A DNA stretch of 64,000 nt from Brachypterus glaber. Lineage: Eukaryota; Arthropoda; Insecta; Coleoptera; Kateretidae. The position numbers and the translations under genes are program-made. The stretch spans positions 16,261,589 through 16,325,588 of the forward strand of contig OY294048.1 in the NCBI GenBank assembly GCA_958510825.1. Reading direction: 5' to 3'. The notes under the pieces were generated by a model. It worked only from the letters and a program-made list of their open reading frames with translations. It ran no database searches and had not been told where the DNA came from. This document shows, in pieces, positions 20,997 through 31,405 of the stretch. Positions within the stretch are counted from its first letter, which is position 1; the number at the start of each line of letters is the position of its first letter.

Positions 20997-21521
20997 TTAT
21001 TTTAATAAATATCTGATAAGAGTGCCGCCAAAAAAACAATCCGATAAAGCTACAAACAAAAGGAAATGGTCCAAAAATACAGGAAAAGTAAATTCAATAG
21101 AATAGTTTACTGGTTTGCCATTTCTCCAGAATTTGTTCATATCCCCACTCTTTTTCTTGAGAGAAAACGTCACATTAAGGTGGTACCCAACATCAAGGCA
21201 CAAGAGTTTTATAGAAAAAAATCAAATTATACTACGTTTTGAAGTGAACCATCCTGGAGGAGGGTAAAAGAGAGGATAAACATTTTTATCAGCTACTTTG
21301 TATTCATAGGTTAGCAGCGATGTCATAATTCCGTCGACACAATCGATAGCTCCCTTCACACTTTTTTGTTTGGCTATTCTTATCAGAAAATTAATAATCT
21401 GACACGCTGCGAATATTAGACGCTCAGTCAAATTGTTAAATTCGTACACTGAGAAAAAGACATAAACAACGGATAATATCATTAATAGATCCGTTGTGCG
21501 TGACATAAGCTTGTGGGGCAT
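20997..21521 (-). pseudogene. Possible remnant of an insect odorant-receptor-like (7tm_6) gene
   Basis: One minus-strand frame runs from the ATG at 21521 to a TAA at 20997 with a single internal stop (TGA, 21222-21224), about 174 codons in DNA where stops are otherwise frequent. The first part has two hydrophobic stretches around residues 10-25 and 30-45, then a basic KQK and SVKGAIDCVDGIMTSLLTYE. This layout (LTE..., hydrophobic helix, K-rich turn, amphipathic I..L/V..L segment) resembles the TM1-TM2 region of insect odorant receptors. After the stop, YSIEFTFPVFLDHFLLF and ALSDCFFGGTLIRYLL suggest another membrane segment. Length is less than half of the family's usual ~400 residues. Upstream TGA directly precedes the ATG. 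No conserved C-terminal motif is present. The call rests on pattern resemblance only. Confidence 0.28.
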
Positions 21522-21674
21522 TCACTTGTTTCTACAATCTGACAGCTATCAAAAATTAAAACTAATATAGTTAATAATATTATAGTTAATATAGTTTTCC
21601 TTTCTGACTTTGCTATCTAGTTAAATTTTTAAATTTAAATGTCCATTCTTTTAGCTCTTTCCATATATGGAATA

Positions 21675-22438
21675 TACCGGGTGTTTCAGGAAGGTGGTTC
21701 ACCCTCCTTAACTTTTTTACTTTTTTATATAAGGTCGTAAAATTTGCAGGAGCTATATTATGTATAATTTAGCATTTTTTGACATGGTTAGACATTTCGG
21801 TTTAAAAATCGATTCTGAGAACAAGCATGTGCCACCTGTCAATTTTTGACAGGTCATGTCATTTTTTATTAAAATTTTTATTTTATATCTAGTGCCTTAA
21901 ATTAGCGTATTTGCTTAATTGTTGGTCTAGTATCTTCAGAAAAATACTATTTTGTTTTTTCCCAAAACACTAAATGTGGCGGGCTCTTAAAGGTTCGAAA
22001 ATCATACTTTGGTCCATATGTCATTTTTTGCAAATGGAAAGAGGGTAGCTCATTAGGTTAGAATAAAAGAGAAATTTCTTGCGAACATTTTGATACCACA
22101 CATGAATAGTTTATCTGGAAGAACTTGGCATTATTGCACAAAAGATTTAAAATTAAGATTTAACTAAACAACGACATGACCTGTCAAAATATGACAAGTG
22201 ATACATGCTTGTTCTCAGAATTGATTTCTAAATCAAAATATGTAAAAATATACAGGGTGTTCCATTTAAAAATCGAAAGTTCTATTCATTTCCGGCAAAA
22301 CCGGAAGTGCCAAAAAAATTCTGACTATGTTAAAAAATCTTATATTATAAATAATATAGTTTTTGCAAATTTAAAGATCCTACCTTAAAAAGTAAAAAAG
22401 TTAAGGGGGGTGAACCACCTTCCTGAAACGCCCGGTAT
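21675..22438. mobile_element. Foldback MITE with CCGGGYGTTTCAGGAAGG ends
   Basis: Left end TACCGGGTGTTTCAGGAAGG and right end CCTTCCTGAAACGCCCGGTA are inverted, followed by GTGGTTCACCC and AACTTTTTTACTTTTT paired with their complements. A second pair inside, TGAGAACAAGCATGT / ACATGCTTGTTCTCA, and CTGTCAAAATATGACAAGTG add further stems. Outer TATA is on both sides. An additional ACAGGGTGTTCCATTT terminus at 22252 lies inside. Mariner-like class is inferred from the TA-type flanks. Confidence 0.8.
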
Positions 22439-22512
22439 ATATATATAACTAACGTTCGTAAAATAGACCCCTTTTTCCCATTCCTTACTGACCTACCATT
22501 TAATAGTACATA

Positions 22513-22912
22513 ATATCGTCGGCTTACAGGTAAAAGGCACTAAGTCACTTTTTTGCAAAAATGGGATTTTTAGGGTACTGTAATTAATTTTTGATGATCT
22601 ATGTACAGGTAAACCGAACTAACTTCTAGGTGGACTGCCAAGAGAGTTCCCACTACACAAAACGCACCAGTTTGATTTTGAATAAAATTTTATCTGGCAA
22701 TAGGCACTAAGTCACTTAGTGCACTTAGTGCGTTTTACTTGTAGATTATTTCAAATGTTTCTGCACTGAGTGTTTGTTTGGCGAAACGTGCATTTTTGTA
22801 ACAATTATTACAAAAATTAAAAAACAACAGTGAAAGTTATTTGTTGTTAATTTGTCAATATCTCAAAACCATGTTTTTGGACTTATTGCTCTTTACTTGT
22901 AAGCCGACGATA
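22513..22912. mobile_element. MITE with ATATCGTCGGCTTACAGGTAAA ends
   Basis: TCGTCGGCTTACAGGTAAA at the left pairs with TTTACTTGTAAGCCGACGA at the right over about 22 bp. Length ~400 bp. An internal short repeat, GGCACTAAGTCACTT, occurs near the left end and again at 22705. No coding frame. Confidence 0.78.
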
Positions 22913-23459
22913 TATACTAAATGTATCACTTGTAGTCAAAAAATACTACAATTACTACTTACTCTAATTACTTATTTTTTAAACAAAATTGGTCCATAGG
23001 TGACTAGGGTCTAGTCCCTGTTTATATAAAACACACAGTAGACCTAATTTCACCCACAAAGGATAAATTATTCATTAAAATGACATTAATTTCACTTTAA
23101 TGACTAGAAATGCTTGTGTACGTATGCGTGTGGGGCTCGCAAAATAAACACCAAGTGTCCCTGCAAATATATTCAATCGCTTCCAATATCTCCACGGAGG
23201 CAGTGACACAGGTCTAACAGTGTAAACACCAGCAAGTAACTACGTGAGAAGGTGGTCACCCCGGTTTGGAAACGATTTTTAGCTCAACTTTCATACAACC
23301 CAAGTTTTTTTTTCATAATTTAATTATATAGAGCTTTGGCATCTTTTTAGACAAAATTTTAAAAAATCTATAGATGCGTTTTTGAGAAAGACTATTTTCA
23401 TATGTGTTTAAAAAAAAATTACATATTTAAAAAAAAATTAGATAGGAGACTACTCTGAT
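22913..23459. other. Unassigned; GC-richer non-repetitive patch at 23105-23270
   Basis: 23105-23270 is more complex and GC-richer than its surroundings (GGCTCGCAAAATAAACACC, TCCACGGAGGCAGTGACAC). It has stops in all frames I followed. It may be single-copy noncoding DNA. Confidence 0.35.
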
Positions 23460-23785
23460 GTAGTTTAAAAACAACCCCCCCCCCCCATAACATTTTTGGG
23501 GTATTACATTCAAAAAACAACAGGGATCTTCCCCTCGAAGGACTTGATTTTTCCTGAAAATTTCAAGTCCATCGGATTATTCGTTCTTGAATTATCGTGT
23601 TCGCAAAAATCGTGACATCGGATGGACAGATAGACGGACGGACACACGAACATTAAAAAAATGTTGCTTATTTTTTCATGAAACAAATTTATATCCAAGA
23701 ATTTATTGTCTACGACGATATTTGAAATTTTTTGAAAATTCGAAACTACCGTATAATATTATTCTAGTGCAGGCGTTGTGAATAA
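23460..23785 (-). mobile_element. Family A repeat, 3'-truncated copy
   Basis: Minus-strand head at 23785 (CACAACGCCTGCACTAGAAT), then ATACGGTAGTTTCGAATT, ATAAATTTGTTTCATGAAAA, GTCACGATTTTTGCGAACAC, AATCCGATGGACTTGAAATT and a CCCC-ended GTTATGGGG block at 23480. The A/T-run region and tail are missing. Confidence 0.8.
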
Positions 23786-23967
23786 TATCAAAAGCAATCG
23801 AAACTTGGTCAATAATTACAATTATTATAAATTTATCATCACTGCTTAAACATAAGACCATAGTTTTATGGAAATAGTGCTTTCATGATCTTTAATCTTT
23901 ATGCCCACTTAAAAGGTTTTTCAGTTTTCTATATAGATGCTATTTGATTACAGAAGAATGTTAAGAG

Positions 23968-24760
23968 GTAAAACAAGGTGTGAAGATATGTAATTCCATT
24001 ATATATTTTTCACAGTAAATGGTATATTGCATTTCCCAAATACTTAAAAAAAATAATTTTCAAAAAAACTTAAAAAAAAATTAAATTGTTTAATTTTCTT
24101 TGGCAAAAGACGCAAAATAAAAAAAATCGAAAAAATTATTTAATTTTTTTTTTGGTAGAATTGATCCTTATAATAAAATGTGAAACAAGTATCTTTTCTA
24201 GACGGGTGGAAAAATATGGAAGTTAATAAAATTGACTTTGGCTAGACTTTTTTCGTTTTTTACGATTTCTTCACTTTCCCTGTATTTTTTTAACGTTAAA
24301 AAGTTATCGTTAAAAAGTTAGGTTTATACAGACAGATATTTTTTTAACAACCACTTTTTTCACATTTTCTCGACGTTTCATGACATTCTAAAGCCAAAAA
24401 TGCAAAAAAAATTGATTTTTCGGTCGATTTTTATAATGGGTAAAAGTAATTTTTCCTGAAAAAAATACGTTAATCGAAATTTTCTTTTAGCTTTCTATGA
24501 TTTTTTTTTAAAGTTTAACCCCCATAACTTATTTGTTTTCGGGGGAATTACTTTCAACAACAATAGGGATCTTCCCCTCGTAGAACTTAATTTTTCCTGA
24601 AAATTTCAAGTCGATCGGATTAGTCGTTCTTGAGTTATCGTGTTTACAAAAATCGTGACATCAGATAGACGGATAGACGAACAGACAAATATTTGAAAAA
24701 AAAGTTGGTTATTTTTTCATGGAACAAGTTTATATCCAAAAATTTGTTGTTTAGAACCAT
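23968..24760 (-). mobile_element. Family A repeat with an inserted repeat B
   Basis: Minus strand: ATAAACTTGTTCCATGAAAA near 24735, GTCACGATTTTTGTAAACAC, GATCGACTTGAAATTTTCAG, GTTATGGGGGTTAAACTTTA, then an insertion, and CCATTTACTGTGAAAAATAT with ACATATCTTCAC at 23968. The head is absent. It lies directly next to the other minus-strand A copy (23460-23785). Confidence 0.8.
24178..24437 (-). repeat. Repeat B, copy 2, inside family A
   Basis: The reverse complement matches 20495-20650 (AAAAATCGACCGAAAAATCA, TTTTTGGCTTTAGAATGTCA, GAAAATGTGAAAAAAGTGG, TATCTGTCTGTATAAACC). In other A copies the flanking sequences are contiguous, so B is an insertion here. The right ~100 bp contains GTTAAAAAGTTATCG duplicates. 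Confidence 0.65.
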
Positions 24761-25314
24761 TTGGGAAAAATCCTACATGAGAACTAAATATATGTATATT
24801 GGAGAGCGAGCTAGGAGTGTAAATGATGATAATTACATGTCTATTAGATAACGATTTTTTTTAATAATAGATTACGCTCATATTCCATAATTTTACTCAA
24901 CCTGTATACCTCAGTTGCTCATGTAACTTTCATGTAACGTGTAAAGTTAAAGATGGCGACGGATCAGATCAAAGACAACTCTAGACAGGCATGAGGCAAT
25001 TACTGAATGTTCGAACCGGCCGGCCCCCCTTGGCCGCCCCTTCAGAAAATATTGACACAATTGTTCGGATAGACTGTTCTAGACTTAATTAAAACTGGTG
25101 TAGATGTGTTTATACAGGATGATCCATAAAACACAAATTCTACTGAACAGACCTAAATATTTTAAATGTTAAAATCAACTAGCAGCTATCAACTACATAA
25201 AAACCTTGATAGGTTAACATATTAGGAACAGACTGCTTAAATTAAGGTAGATGGTCTACCGAACACTAGAACACCCTGTATTTTTTTACCATAATAACCT
25301 TAATTCTAAATTAA

Positions 25315-25671
25315 CCCTCATCGGCTATGGAGCGGTATCAGATACCGCTACCGAGTTTCAATTCCCACTATTTTCCTACCCCCACTAGTCTTAGGACTCC
25401 TAGTATCTTTCGACGGCATCGAGAGGCATACGTTAGTAACGTTTGTTAATTCTAAAACATGTGATAAATACTGTTTAGCTTTGTTTTTTTTTATATTAAA
25501 AGTTATTTTTTAGTTGGTATTTTAGTTGGATATATAATAAAGGATATAAACTAGGTCAGTAGATTTACTATTTTCAGAAAATTTTAGAAATAAATGTAAA
25601 TATTGGTTTCGCGGTATGTCGTACCGGTTCGAAGTGTTGGTGTTAGAATTTGTCACCGTAGCAGTTGAGGG
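25315..25671. mobile_element. piggyBac-like MITE 1 (TTAA flanks)
   Basis: Flanked by TTAA at 25311-25314 and 25672-25675. Ends CCCTCATCGGCTATGG and CCGTAGCAGTTGAGGG are imperfect inverted repeats. A 19 bp near-perfect palindrome, AGCGGTATCAGATACCGCT (25331-25349), is subterminal, and GCGGTATGTCGTACCGG lies in the right half. TTAA duplication and CCC-starting ends are characteristic of the piggyBac superfamily. No transposase. Confidence 0.82.
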
Positions 25672-25675
25672 TTAA

Positions 25676-26243
25676 CCCTTAATTTGGCAAACACTCTTTG
25701 GGATGAAGGATATAAAAAATCTTTTAAGGGGAAATTTAGATACATAAATGTAAAACATTTATGGAAAAAAAATATTAAAAAAAAGTCACGTGACTTAATA
25801 CTGACTTGTATCATGACTGACATTGCCAAAAAATATTTTTTTGCCAAATAATTTTTATCCAATACCTATTAATAATGTTAGTTTACACTTGACATTTTAA
25901 TCAATGAAAATGACGTTTTAATCATCCTGTAAACAAGTTGTGTTATGAAATTTCTAATCACCGAAAAGTGACATTATATTGAAATGTCAAGTAAATTTTG
26001 TGGAAATGTCATTTGGAAATTTGATTCAGTAGTGTTTTCAAGAGGTATTGGATAAAATGTTGTAAAGCACACGTGGGGTAAGTAACATTATTCACTCAAA
26101 AATTAACCCACTCGACTCAGGAGCCTCCCCAGTCAACTTTTTTTTCATGAATAATATCCCACTTACCTCACTTGTACTGTAAATAACTATTTTTGTTATC
26201 TTAAAATTCATGTATCATATACTACACATTACTAAATTAAGGG
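25676..26243. mobile_element. piggyBac-like MITE 2, abutting MITE 1
   Basis: Shares the TTAA at 25672-25675 with MITE 1 and has its own at 26244-26247. Ends CCCTTAATTTGG and CTAAATTAAGGG are inverted repeats. Inner TATCCAATACCT and AGGTATTGGATA also pair (25858, 26045). About 568 bp. The paralogous copy at 26598-26926 has a single TTAA at this position, proving both are insertions. Confidence 0.82.
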
Positions 26244-26597
26244 TTAAGAAAACCATTGTTATCCTTTTGTATATGGTTAACATTCTTCTTGTTTCTTTGC
26301 CATTATTAATTTATTTAATAAAACATTTAATAAGTAACGTATCATATTTATTTGGTTTGAATAACCTGTGACAAACATTTCCCTGAGGGCCAACCAATGG
26401 ACTTTAAATGTCATGAAAAAAGCCTTTTTGATAGTATATTAGCAAAAATGTAGTCGTCAACTTTGTTTTTAATAAAATGGTTTTTTAAAAGTTTTTTTTA
26501 TACGTTTTGGTCTTAACCTGAGTTTACCTAAAATTTATTGTTCGAGCTAGGTCCGAAAAACCTCCTCTTCCAAGTTTTGTTGAAATAGATTACCATT

Positions 26598-26926
26598 ACC
26601 TTGATTTATTAACAAATTATAAACAGATTGCTAAAATTTAGGTAGTTGATCTACGGACTCTAGAATACCCTGTATTGTTTCACAATAATAACCTTAATTC
26701 TAATTTAAGAAAACAATTGTAATGCTATTGTATTTGGTTAACATTCTTCGCGTTTCTTTGTCATTATTTAAAAATTTTATAAAACATTTAACAAGTAACG
26801 TATCGTATTTATTTGGTTTGAATAGCATGTAACAAACTTTTCACCCAGCGCCAAACAATGGACTTTAAATGTCACGAAAAAAAGCCTTCTTGATGGTATA
26901 TTATCAAAGATGTAGTCGTCAAAGAA
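26598..26926 (+). repeat. Duplicated segment, copy B (empty site)
   Basis: Uninterrupted copy of the flanks of 25202-26462: ACCTTGAT, TAGAATACCCTGTATTG, AACCTTAATTCTAATTTAAG, AAAACAATTGTAATGC, CAATGGACTTTAAATGTCAC. The junction CTAATTTAAGAAAAC shows the pre-insertion TTAA target. Divergence between copies is substantial, so the duplication is old. Confidence 0.85.
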
Positions 26927-27470
26927 CGTGTTACCGTGGCGCCACCGCTGAGCGACATGGCCGCTAACTTTATCATACATGGCTTTGGAATATTTTTCTT
27001 CATTTCTTCATGTATTTCTTTTGAGAAATGTCAGTACATATTTGATATTCTGGATTAAGATCAATGTGTTATTCCATTTTGGATAATCGACTTAAGGTTT
27101 CACGAGAATCGAGAAATCGAAATTCCTTCTTTTGCCTCTGTTTAAAAAAAAGGGTTTTAATTTAAAACGAGAGTAGGGACCAACGAACCTGACATGGTCC
27201 CTAGACGAACAATATAAAAATCCCGGTACCAATATAGAAATAATTATTAAAAAAAAAACAGGAAATATTGTCTTTATATCATAATTGCTAGACCTTTAAG
27301 GGCAAATTCGGATCTCTTGACTAATTCTACCCTTAAAAAAGTGAAATCGTAAAATATTTATTTAATAATTTTTATTATTATAATGACTGAAACAATAAAA
27401 ATATTAAAAATTCAATAAAGGTCAAATATATAAAACATTTCGGTGCCGTAGTATTATCCTGTTCTATATC
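26927..27470. other. Unassigned AT-rich stretch
   Basis: Contains GTGTTACCGTGGCGCCACCG at its left edge, then AT-rich sequence with no repeat or frame that I can support. Confidence 0.4.
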
Positions 27471-27554
27471 CATTTTTTATTTTATGCCAAAATCTTCCGT
27501 ATACATTATGTGTTTACGGACTTTTTTGGCATAAAATAAAAATGAATATAGAAC
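27471..27554. repeat. 84 bp hairpin
   Basis: GTTCTATATCCATTTTTTAT pairs with ATAAAAATGAATATAGAAC, and TTATGCCAAAA / TTTTTTGGCATAA and TCCGTA / TACGGA continue the stem to a loop around ATTATGTGT. It immediately precedes the SINE. It may be a small MITE into whose edge the SINE retrotransposed. Confidence 0.75.
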
Positions 27555-27559
27555 AAATG

Positions 27560-27815
27560 AGAGGATTGGTGTAGTGGTCTACCGCGTCTGTACATGACAA
27601 GTGTACTAGCCAACTAGCGTGACTTCGATTTTCACTGGCTCCTATTTACCTTTTTCAGTTAATTAATAATTGAAATCTGGCGAAGGCGTAAGTGAAGCGG
27701 ACACTCCCTATAAAAACTGGTTCGAAAGTCAGTATAAGCCGGTGGTTCCCTCTACTACTAGCCCACACAAGTCCTGGACTTAGGGGATGCTTAATTAAGA
27801 AGAATAGTACGAAAC
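27560..27815 (+). mobile_element. tRNA-derived SINE, near full length
   Basis: Head GAGGATTGGTGTAGTGGTCT, diverged B box GACTTCGATTTTCACTGG, then the shared body (TTTTTCAGTTAATTAATAAT, GGCGAAGGCGTAAGTGAAGC, TGGTTCGAAAGTCAGTATAA, ACACAAGTCCTGGACTTAGG, ATGCTTAATTAAGAAGAATA). No long AAAC tail remains. The tRNA head differs considerably from that at 5569-5838, suggesting subfamilies with different head sequences. Confidence 0.9.
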
Positions 27816-28132
27816 AAACGTGTAAAGATAAAAGTAAAAGTACTACGACGACGATTTAATATTCCACCAAAGGCACATTTTTTAAAACAATGCCTTATTA
27901 TTTTTAAAAGTTCTTTGGTATGATTAAAAGATCAAAAAAAAAGTAGTTTTCAGAAATATTGGCCAAGATCAACCGTGAACCCTGTGACAGTTCACTCAAA
28001 ATTTCTCAGATAGAAGGAACTGATTTTCAACAAAAAATGTCGAAGAAAGGATTTTAATTTCTAAAGTTTACCTATGCAATTTACCCCTAACGACGCGTCT
28101 TGACAGATTTAAAAATTTTCAGCTTAAAGTCT

Positions 28133-28791
28133 GGCACCTCTGATATTTTTTTCTGATTATGATTCTGGGGTATATTTTAAGCTTCTGTACAAAAATAAAT
28201 AAATCTTTAGATGTCTTTATTGAAACATCGTCTCTAACTTAATACTTTTACTAAGGTGCAGGGATTTATCCATGACCTGACAAAAATACGTTTGCTTATA
28301 GATTCTGAGCTTATGAATCCATATCTTTCTTAAAATTTAGTGTAGTTTTTTGCGGAATATTGCATTTTATATTTGGGGTTTAAATTTCGCCCTTATTCTG
28401 TAACTGTCAAGTATTTTACTATTTTTTTGGGCTATATGAATGTCTTGTATTTAGATTTATAAGAATTAAACAATCTAGGGCTTTATTTCAAATACCGCAA
28501 AACTGATTAAAGTACCTGCACTGGATTTAAATGAAACGGAAGATATAGAATAGGTAAAATTTTAACTTATTAAATATAAAATTCAATGTTACGCAAAATC
28601 TAGAGATATGGATTCAGCAGCTATAAGCAAACATATTTTTGTTTGGTCATGGATAAATCTCTGCACCTTAATAAAAGTATTAAGACGTGTTTGCAATAAA
28701 AGCCATCTAAAGATTTTTTTATTTTAGTACAGAATGCTTAAAATATACCCTTTTAGGTGAACATTTTTAAAACTGGCCGTGCCCCGCTTGT
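28133..28791. mobile_element. Foldback element
   Basis: Arms: GGCACCTCTGATATTT.. with ..AAAACTGGCCGTGCC at the ends, and inside TATTTTAAGCTTCTGTAC, AAATCTTTAGATG, TTAATACTTTTACTAAGGTG and CAGGGATTTATCCATGACC, each mirrored on the right (28640-28760). The centre near 28400-28500 is AT-rich. Ends are approximate; no clean target duplication is visible. Confidence 0.7.
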
Positions 28792-28939
28792 TACGCCAGT
28801 GTCCCGGGTTCAATTATGTTATTGAATATCTTCACGACTTGTTCTTGGTTAGTATCAATTACATAAATTCTTTATTTAAACACAGAATAATTGAAATATC
28901 GAATCCAAATTTAATTAAATCCATCGTGTGTTAATATAG

Positions 28940-29160
28940 TAATAAAGGTAACCGGGCTGCATAACGCCTGATAAGAGAGCATCGGTCAGGCACACGTTTT
29001 CTGATTACCCGTCCTTTATCAGCTTTTCACACTCTGCGTCGCTCCGCTGCCGTTTATTAATACGGCCGCCAACTAGATGCATATCTATTCAGGTCATGTG
29101 TGAATGTGCGCTGGAAAAACGACTTGATGGCTTAATCGTAATCAATTTTCAATTTCAATT
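28940..29160. other. GC-richer, non-repetitive patch; candidate conserved noncoding sequence
   Basis: High sequence complexity (AACCGGGCTGCATAACGCC, CTGCGTCGCTCCGCTGCCG, TACGGCCGCCAACTAG) followed by homeodomain-like ATTA-core words (TTAATCGTAATCAATTTTC). No frame of note on either strand. It lacks the inverted repeats that mark the surrounding elements. Enhancer function is only a possibility. Confidence 0.3.
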
Positions 29161-29489
29161 ATCATAAATGATAAGTTATGCATAAATGTTATAGTAACAT
29201 ACAGGGTTATTCAGAAAAAAAAATTACAAACTTTTATGAGGTTAAAAGTTACAAAGTTACATTAAAGGGGGATAATACCACAGTAATGCATGATAATATC
29301 ACTTGCACGCAGGCCAAATGCCCATTGTGCATACTACCTTCTGTGGACCACCGGCTTATAGTGACTTCCGAACCACTGTTTGTAAGACATAGATACAATT
29401 TTTGTCCAACAATTCTTTTTTATAGAAATTGAACAAACTATTATTTCTGCCACCTAGTTTAATCTAAGGCAAGTAGATTCAAATTCAAC

Positions 29490-29798
29490 AATTCAGGATA
29501 AGACCGCAAAGAGAGCATCCTTACTGTATAATCGGCCACAATTCTCCATGTCACAAGGAGAGCAGCCATACTATGTAGACCTGGGATCCTTTGCTAAGGA
29601 CCCTGAGATCATAAGAGTCAGCCACAATTCTCCATGCCACAAAGACAGCAGCCATAATGCACAGTCGGACACAAATCTCAATGTCCCATGAACTAAATAA
29701 TTTGTCTAAATAATTTGTCTTCCACCGCGGGGACTCGAACCCACGCTCTAGCCGTGACGAAGTAAATATCAAATGCTTAAACCGCCACGGCCACCACC
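29490..29798 (-). mobile_element. Second tRNA-headed SINE-like element
   Basis: Minus strand: a tRNA-like head from 29798 (GGTGGCCGTGGCGGTTTAAG) with a perfect B box GGTTCGAGTCC (29731-29741), then a body unrelated to the other SINE. The body holds a ~65 bp internal duplication (ATGGCTGCTGTCTTTGTGGC / ATGGCTGCTCTCCTTGTGAC, each followed by ATGGAGAATTGTGGC). A (CCTTA)n run abuts the head on the far side. A functional tRNA gene is unlikely because the acceptor ends do not pair. Only one copy is in the window, so family status is inferred. Confidence 0.6.
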
Positions 29799-30114
29799 TT
29801 ACCTTACCTTACCTTGTGAGGTTGGTCCGGGAATGAGCCCTAAGAGAGCTTCAGCCTAACCAAAAAAACCAGGACATCACAGAACCTTGTACACCAAATA
29901 TTTAAAATTTTAGCTGTTTTATTGAATTTACGTACTTAATTAGTTAAACGCACTTTCCGACTGACTTAAGTGTACTGGATTTTTATGTTAACCAATATTA
30001 TGTCTGAAAAAGGTTGTATTTTATTTAATATATCTGAAACCCAAGATACAGTAACCAATTTTTGCACTTGTTCTAATATTGATAAAAGCTCGCATGCTAT
30101 TTATATCTTATTTC

Positions 30115-30330
30115 TTAATTTTAATCAAGGGCGTGCAGAATGGGGTGGGGGGGGGGGCGTTGTCACTCTTTTTCCGCATATTTTTTTGTCTGTAGTTCTG
30201 TTTACATCCTCTCAATAAAATATGATTCCTTAGTTAAAAATACATAAGAAAGGTACTTTTTATGTTACACTGTAAGGCCAACCGTTTTCGAGAAAAATGC
30301 AGCTAAAGAGATAGTTTCACGTTCTGAGCA
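30115..30330 (+). repeat. Family C fragment
   Basis: AAGGGCGTGCAGAATGGGG, a poly-G run, TATGATTCCTTAGTTAAAAA, AAGAAAGGTACTTTTTATG and CCAACCGTTTTCGAGAAAAA match the middle of the element at 11572-12223. The terminal arms are absent. Confidence 0.6.
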
Positions 30331-30898
30331 TGTAAAAAAAAACTAAAAAATGCGAAAATAAAAATGTCATTCTTCTACATAAAGACAAAAAAATTCCAGT
30401 AGAATAGTACCTATATATAGATCAACACGGAAAGAAATTAGTGGGCTCTGCGCTATACATTATAAGATATTTGGTAACACTGGCAAATTATAGTGATTTA
30501 AGCTATAGATTATAAGGGACACAATAACTAATAATGTTAAAAATAAATTGGAAACGATTATATATATTACAGACACGATTATATTTATTACAGGCACTAT
30601 TATAAATTTACAGAAATTTTATTATATTATAAAAATTATTAGCACGGACAATAATTAAATCTATTTAAGCTATAAATGCCATACTATTTGTTATATTTTA
30701 TTATTCACTAAACAATTAAAGTATTTCATATAAATTTTTACACTGACTGCCATAATTGTAAGAGAAAGCCTTGTATTTATATAATAAGCGATTATAATTT
30801 GCTTGGTATGTGTGTTATAGTGCTCTTAGCTATAATTTTTTTTTCCGTGAAGTGATGGTCGTTATCTATTTGAAGGTATTTTTGCCGTGTTAATCCCA
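30331..30898. other. Unassigned AT-rich stretch
   Basis: Irregular short repetition of ATTACAG(A/G)CAC-like words at 30555-30610; otherwise nothing recognisable. Confidence 0.4.
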
Positions 30899-31025
30899 CA
30901 CTGATAAAACAGTTTATTTGTGTCAACAAAATATTTGGCTGGATATGGCCAATTGAATTATTTAGTTGTGACAAATAAATTTTATTTCTGGCAGATAAAC
31001 TATTTTGTTCCCATTAATAAATCAT
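30899..31025 (+). mobile_element. CACTGATAAAA MITE, left half
   Basis: CACTGATAAAACAGTTTATT, ATTTGGCTGGATATGGCCAA and TAAACTATTTTGTTCCCATT match the left half of 720-965. It ends abruptly at AATAAATCA, where repeat N begins. Confidence 0.75.
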
Positions 31026-31405
31026 GTTTTAGTGTTGCCAATAAAAATCAGAGCCATATCTTTAGTATTTATATAAAATTTTCACGAAAATATTGCGAAA
31101 AAAATACGAAAAAATGTAATTTTTTGAATTTAGATGGCTATAAAGACAAACGAATAAAGATATTTGAAATCCGCTTTTTTTGGCTTAGAGCTCTATTAAT
31201 AGAGAATCAATCCATCGCAAAACAAAAAAAAAATTGAACCTTAATTAATTTTTTACCACTACTATAAGCAAAAAAATCACTGTGCGTTATATCTCAAAAA
31301 AACGAGCTGATCGAGAAAAACGAAAAAAGGTTCTGAAATCAGGGCATCAATTATAGCCAGATGCAACTAAAATGGTGTCTGAAAATTTTTGAGTGTTGAG
31401 CAGTG
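31026..31405 (+). repeat. Repeat N, half copy
   Basis: ATATCTTTAGTATTTATATA, TTGGCTTAGAGCTCTATTAA, TAGAGAATCAATCC, ATATCTCAAAAAAACGAGCT and AAATCAGGGCATCA match the right arm of the foldback at 33678-34823, ending at GAGCAGTGTTATTAA. Confidence 0.72.

Larger units (their letters stand above)
25202..26462 (+). repeat. Duplicated segment, copy A (interrupted)
   Basis: 25202-25314 and 26248-26462 together match 26598-26926: CCTTGAT, TAGAACACCCTGTATTTTTT, ATAATAACCTTAATTCTAAA, then GAAAACCATTGTTATCC, TATGGTTAACATTCTTCTTG, CAATGGACTTTAAATGTCAT and ATGTAGTCGTCAA. Two TTAA-flanked elements interrupt it. Confidence 0.85.

Noticed and set aside
29722..29798. Functional tRNA gene
   Set aside because: B box is perfect, but the acceptor arms do not pair and the sequence continues into a SINE-type body.
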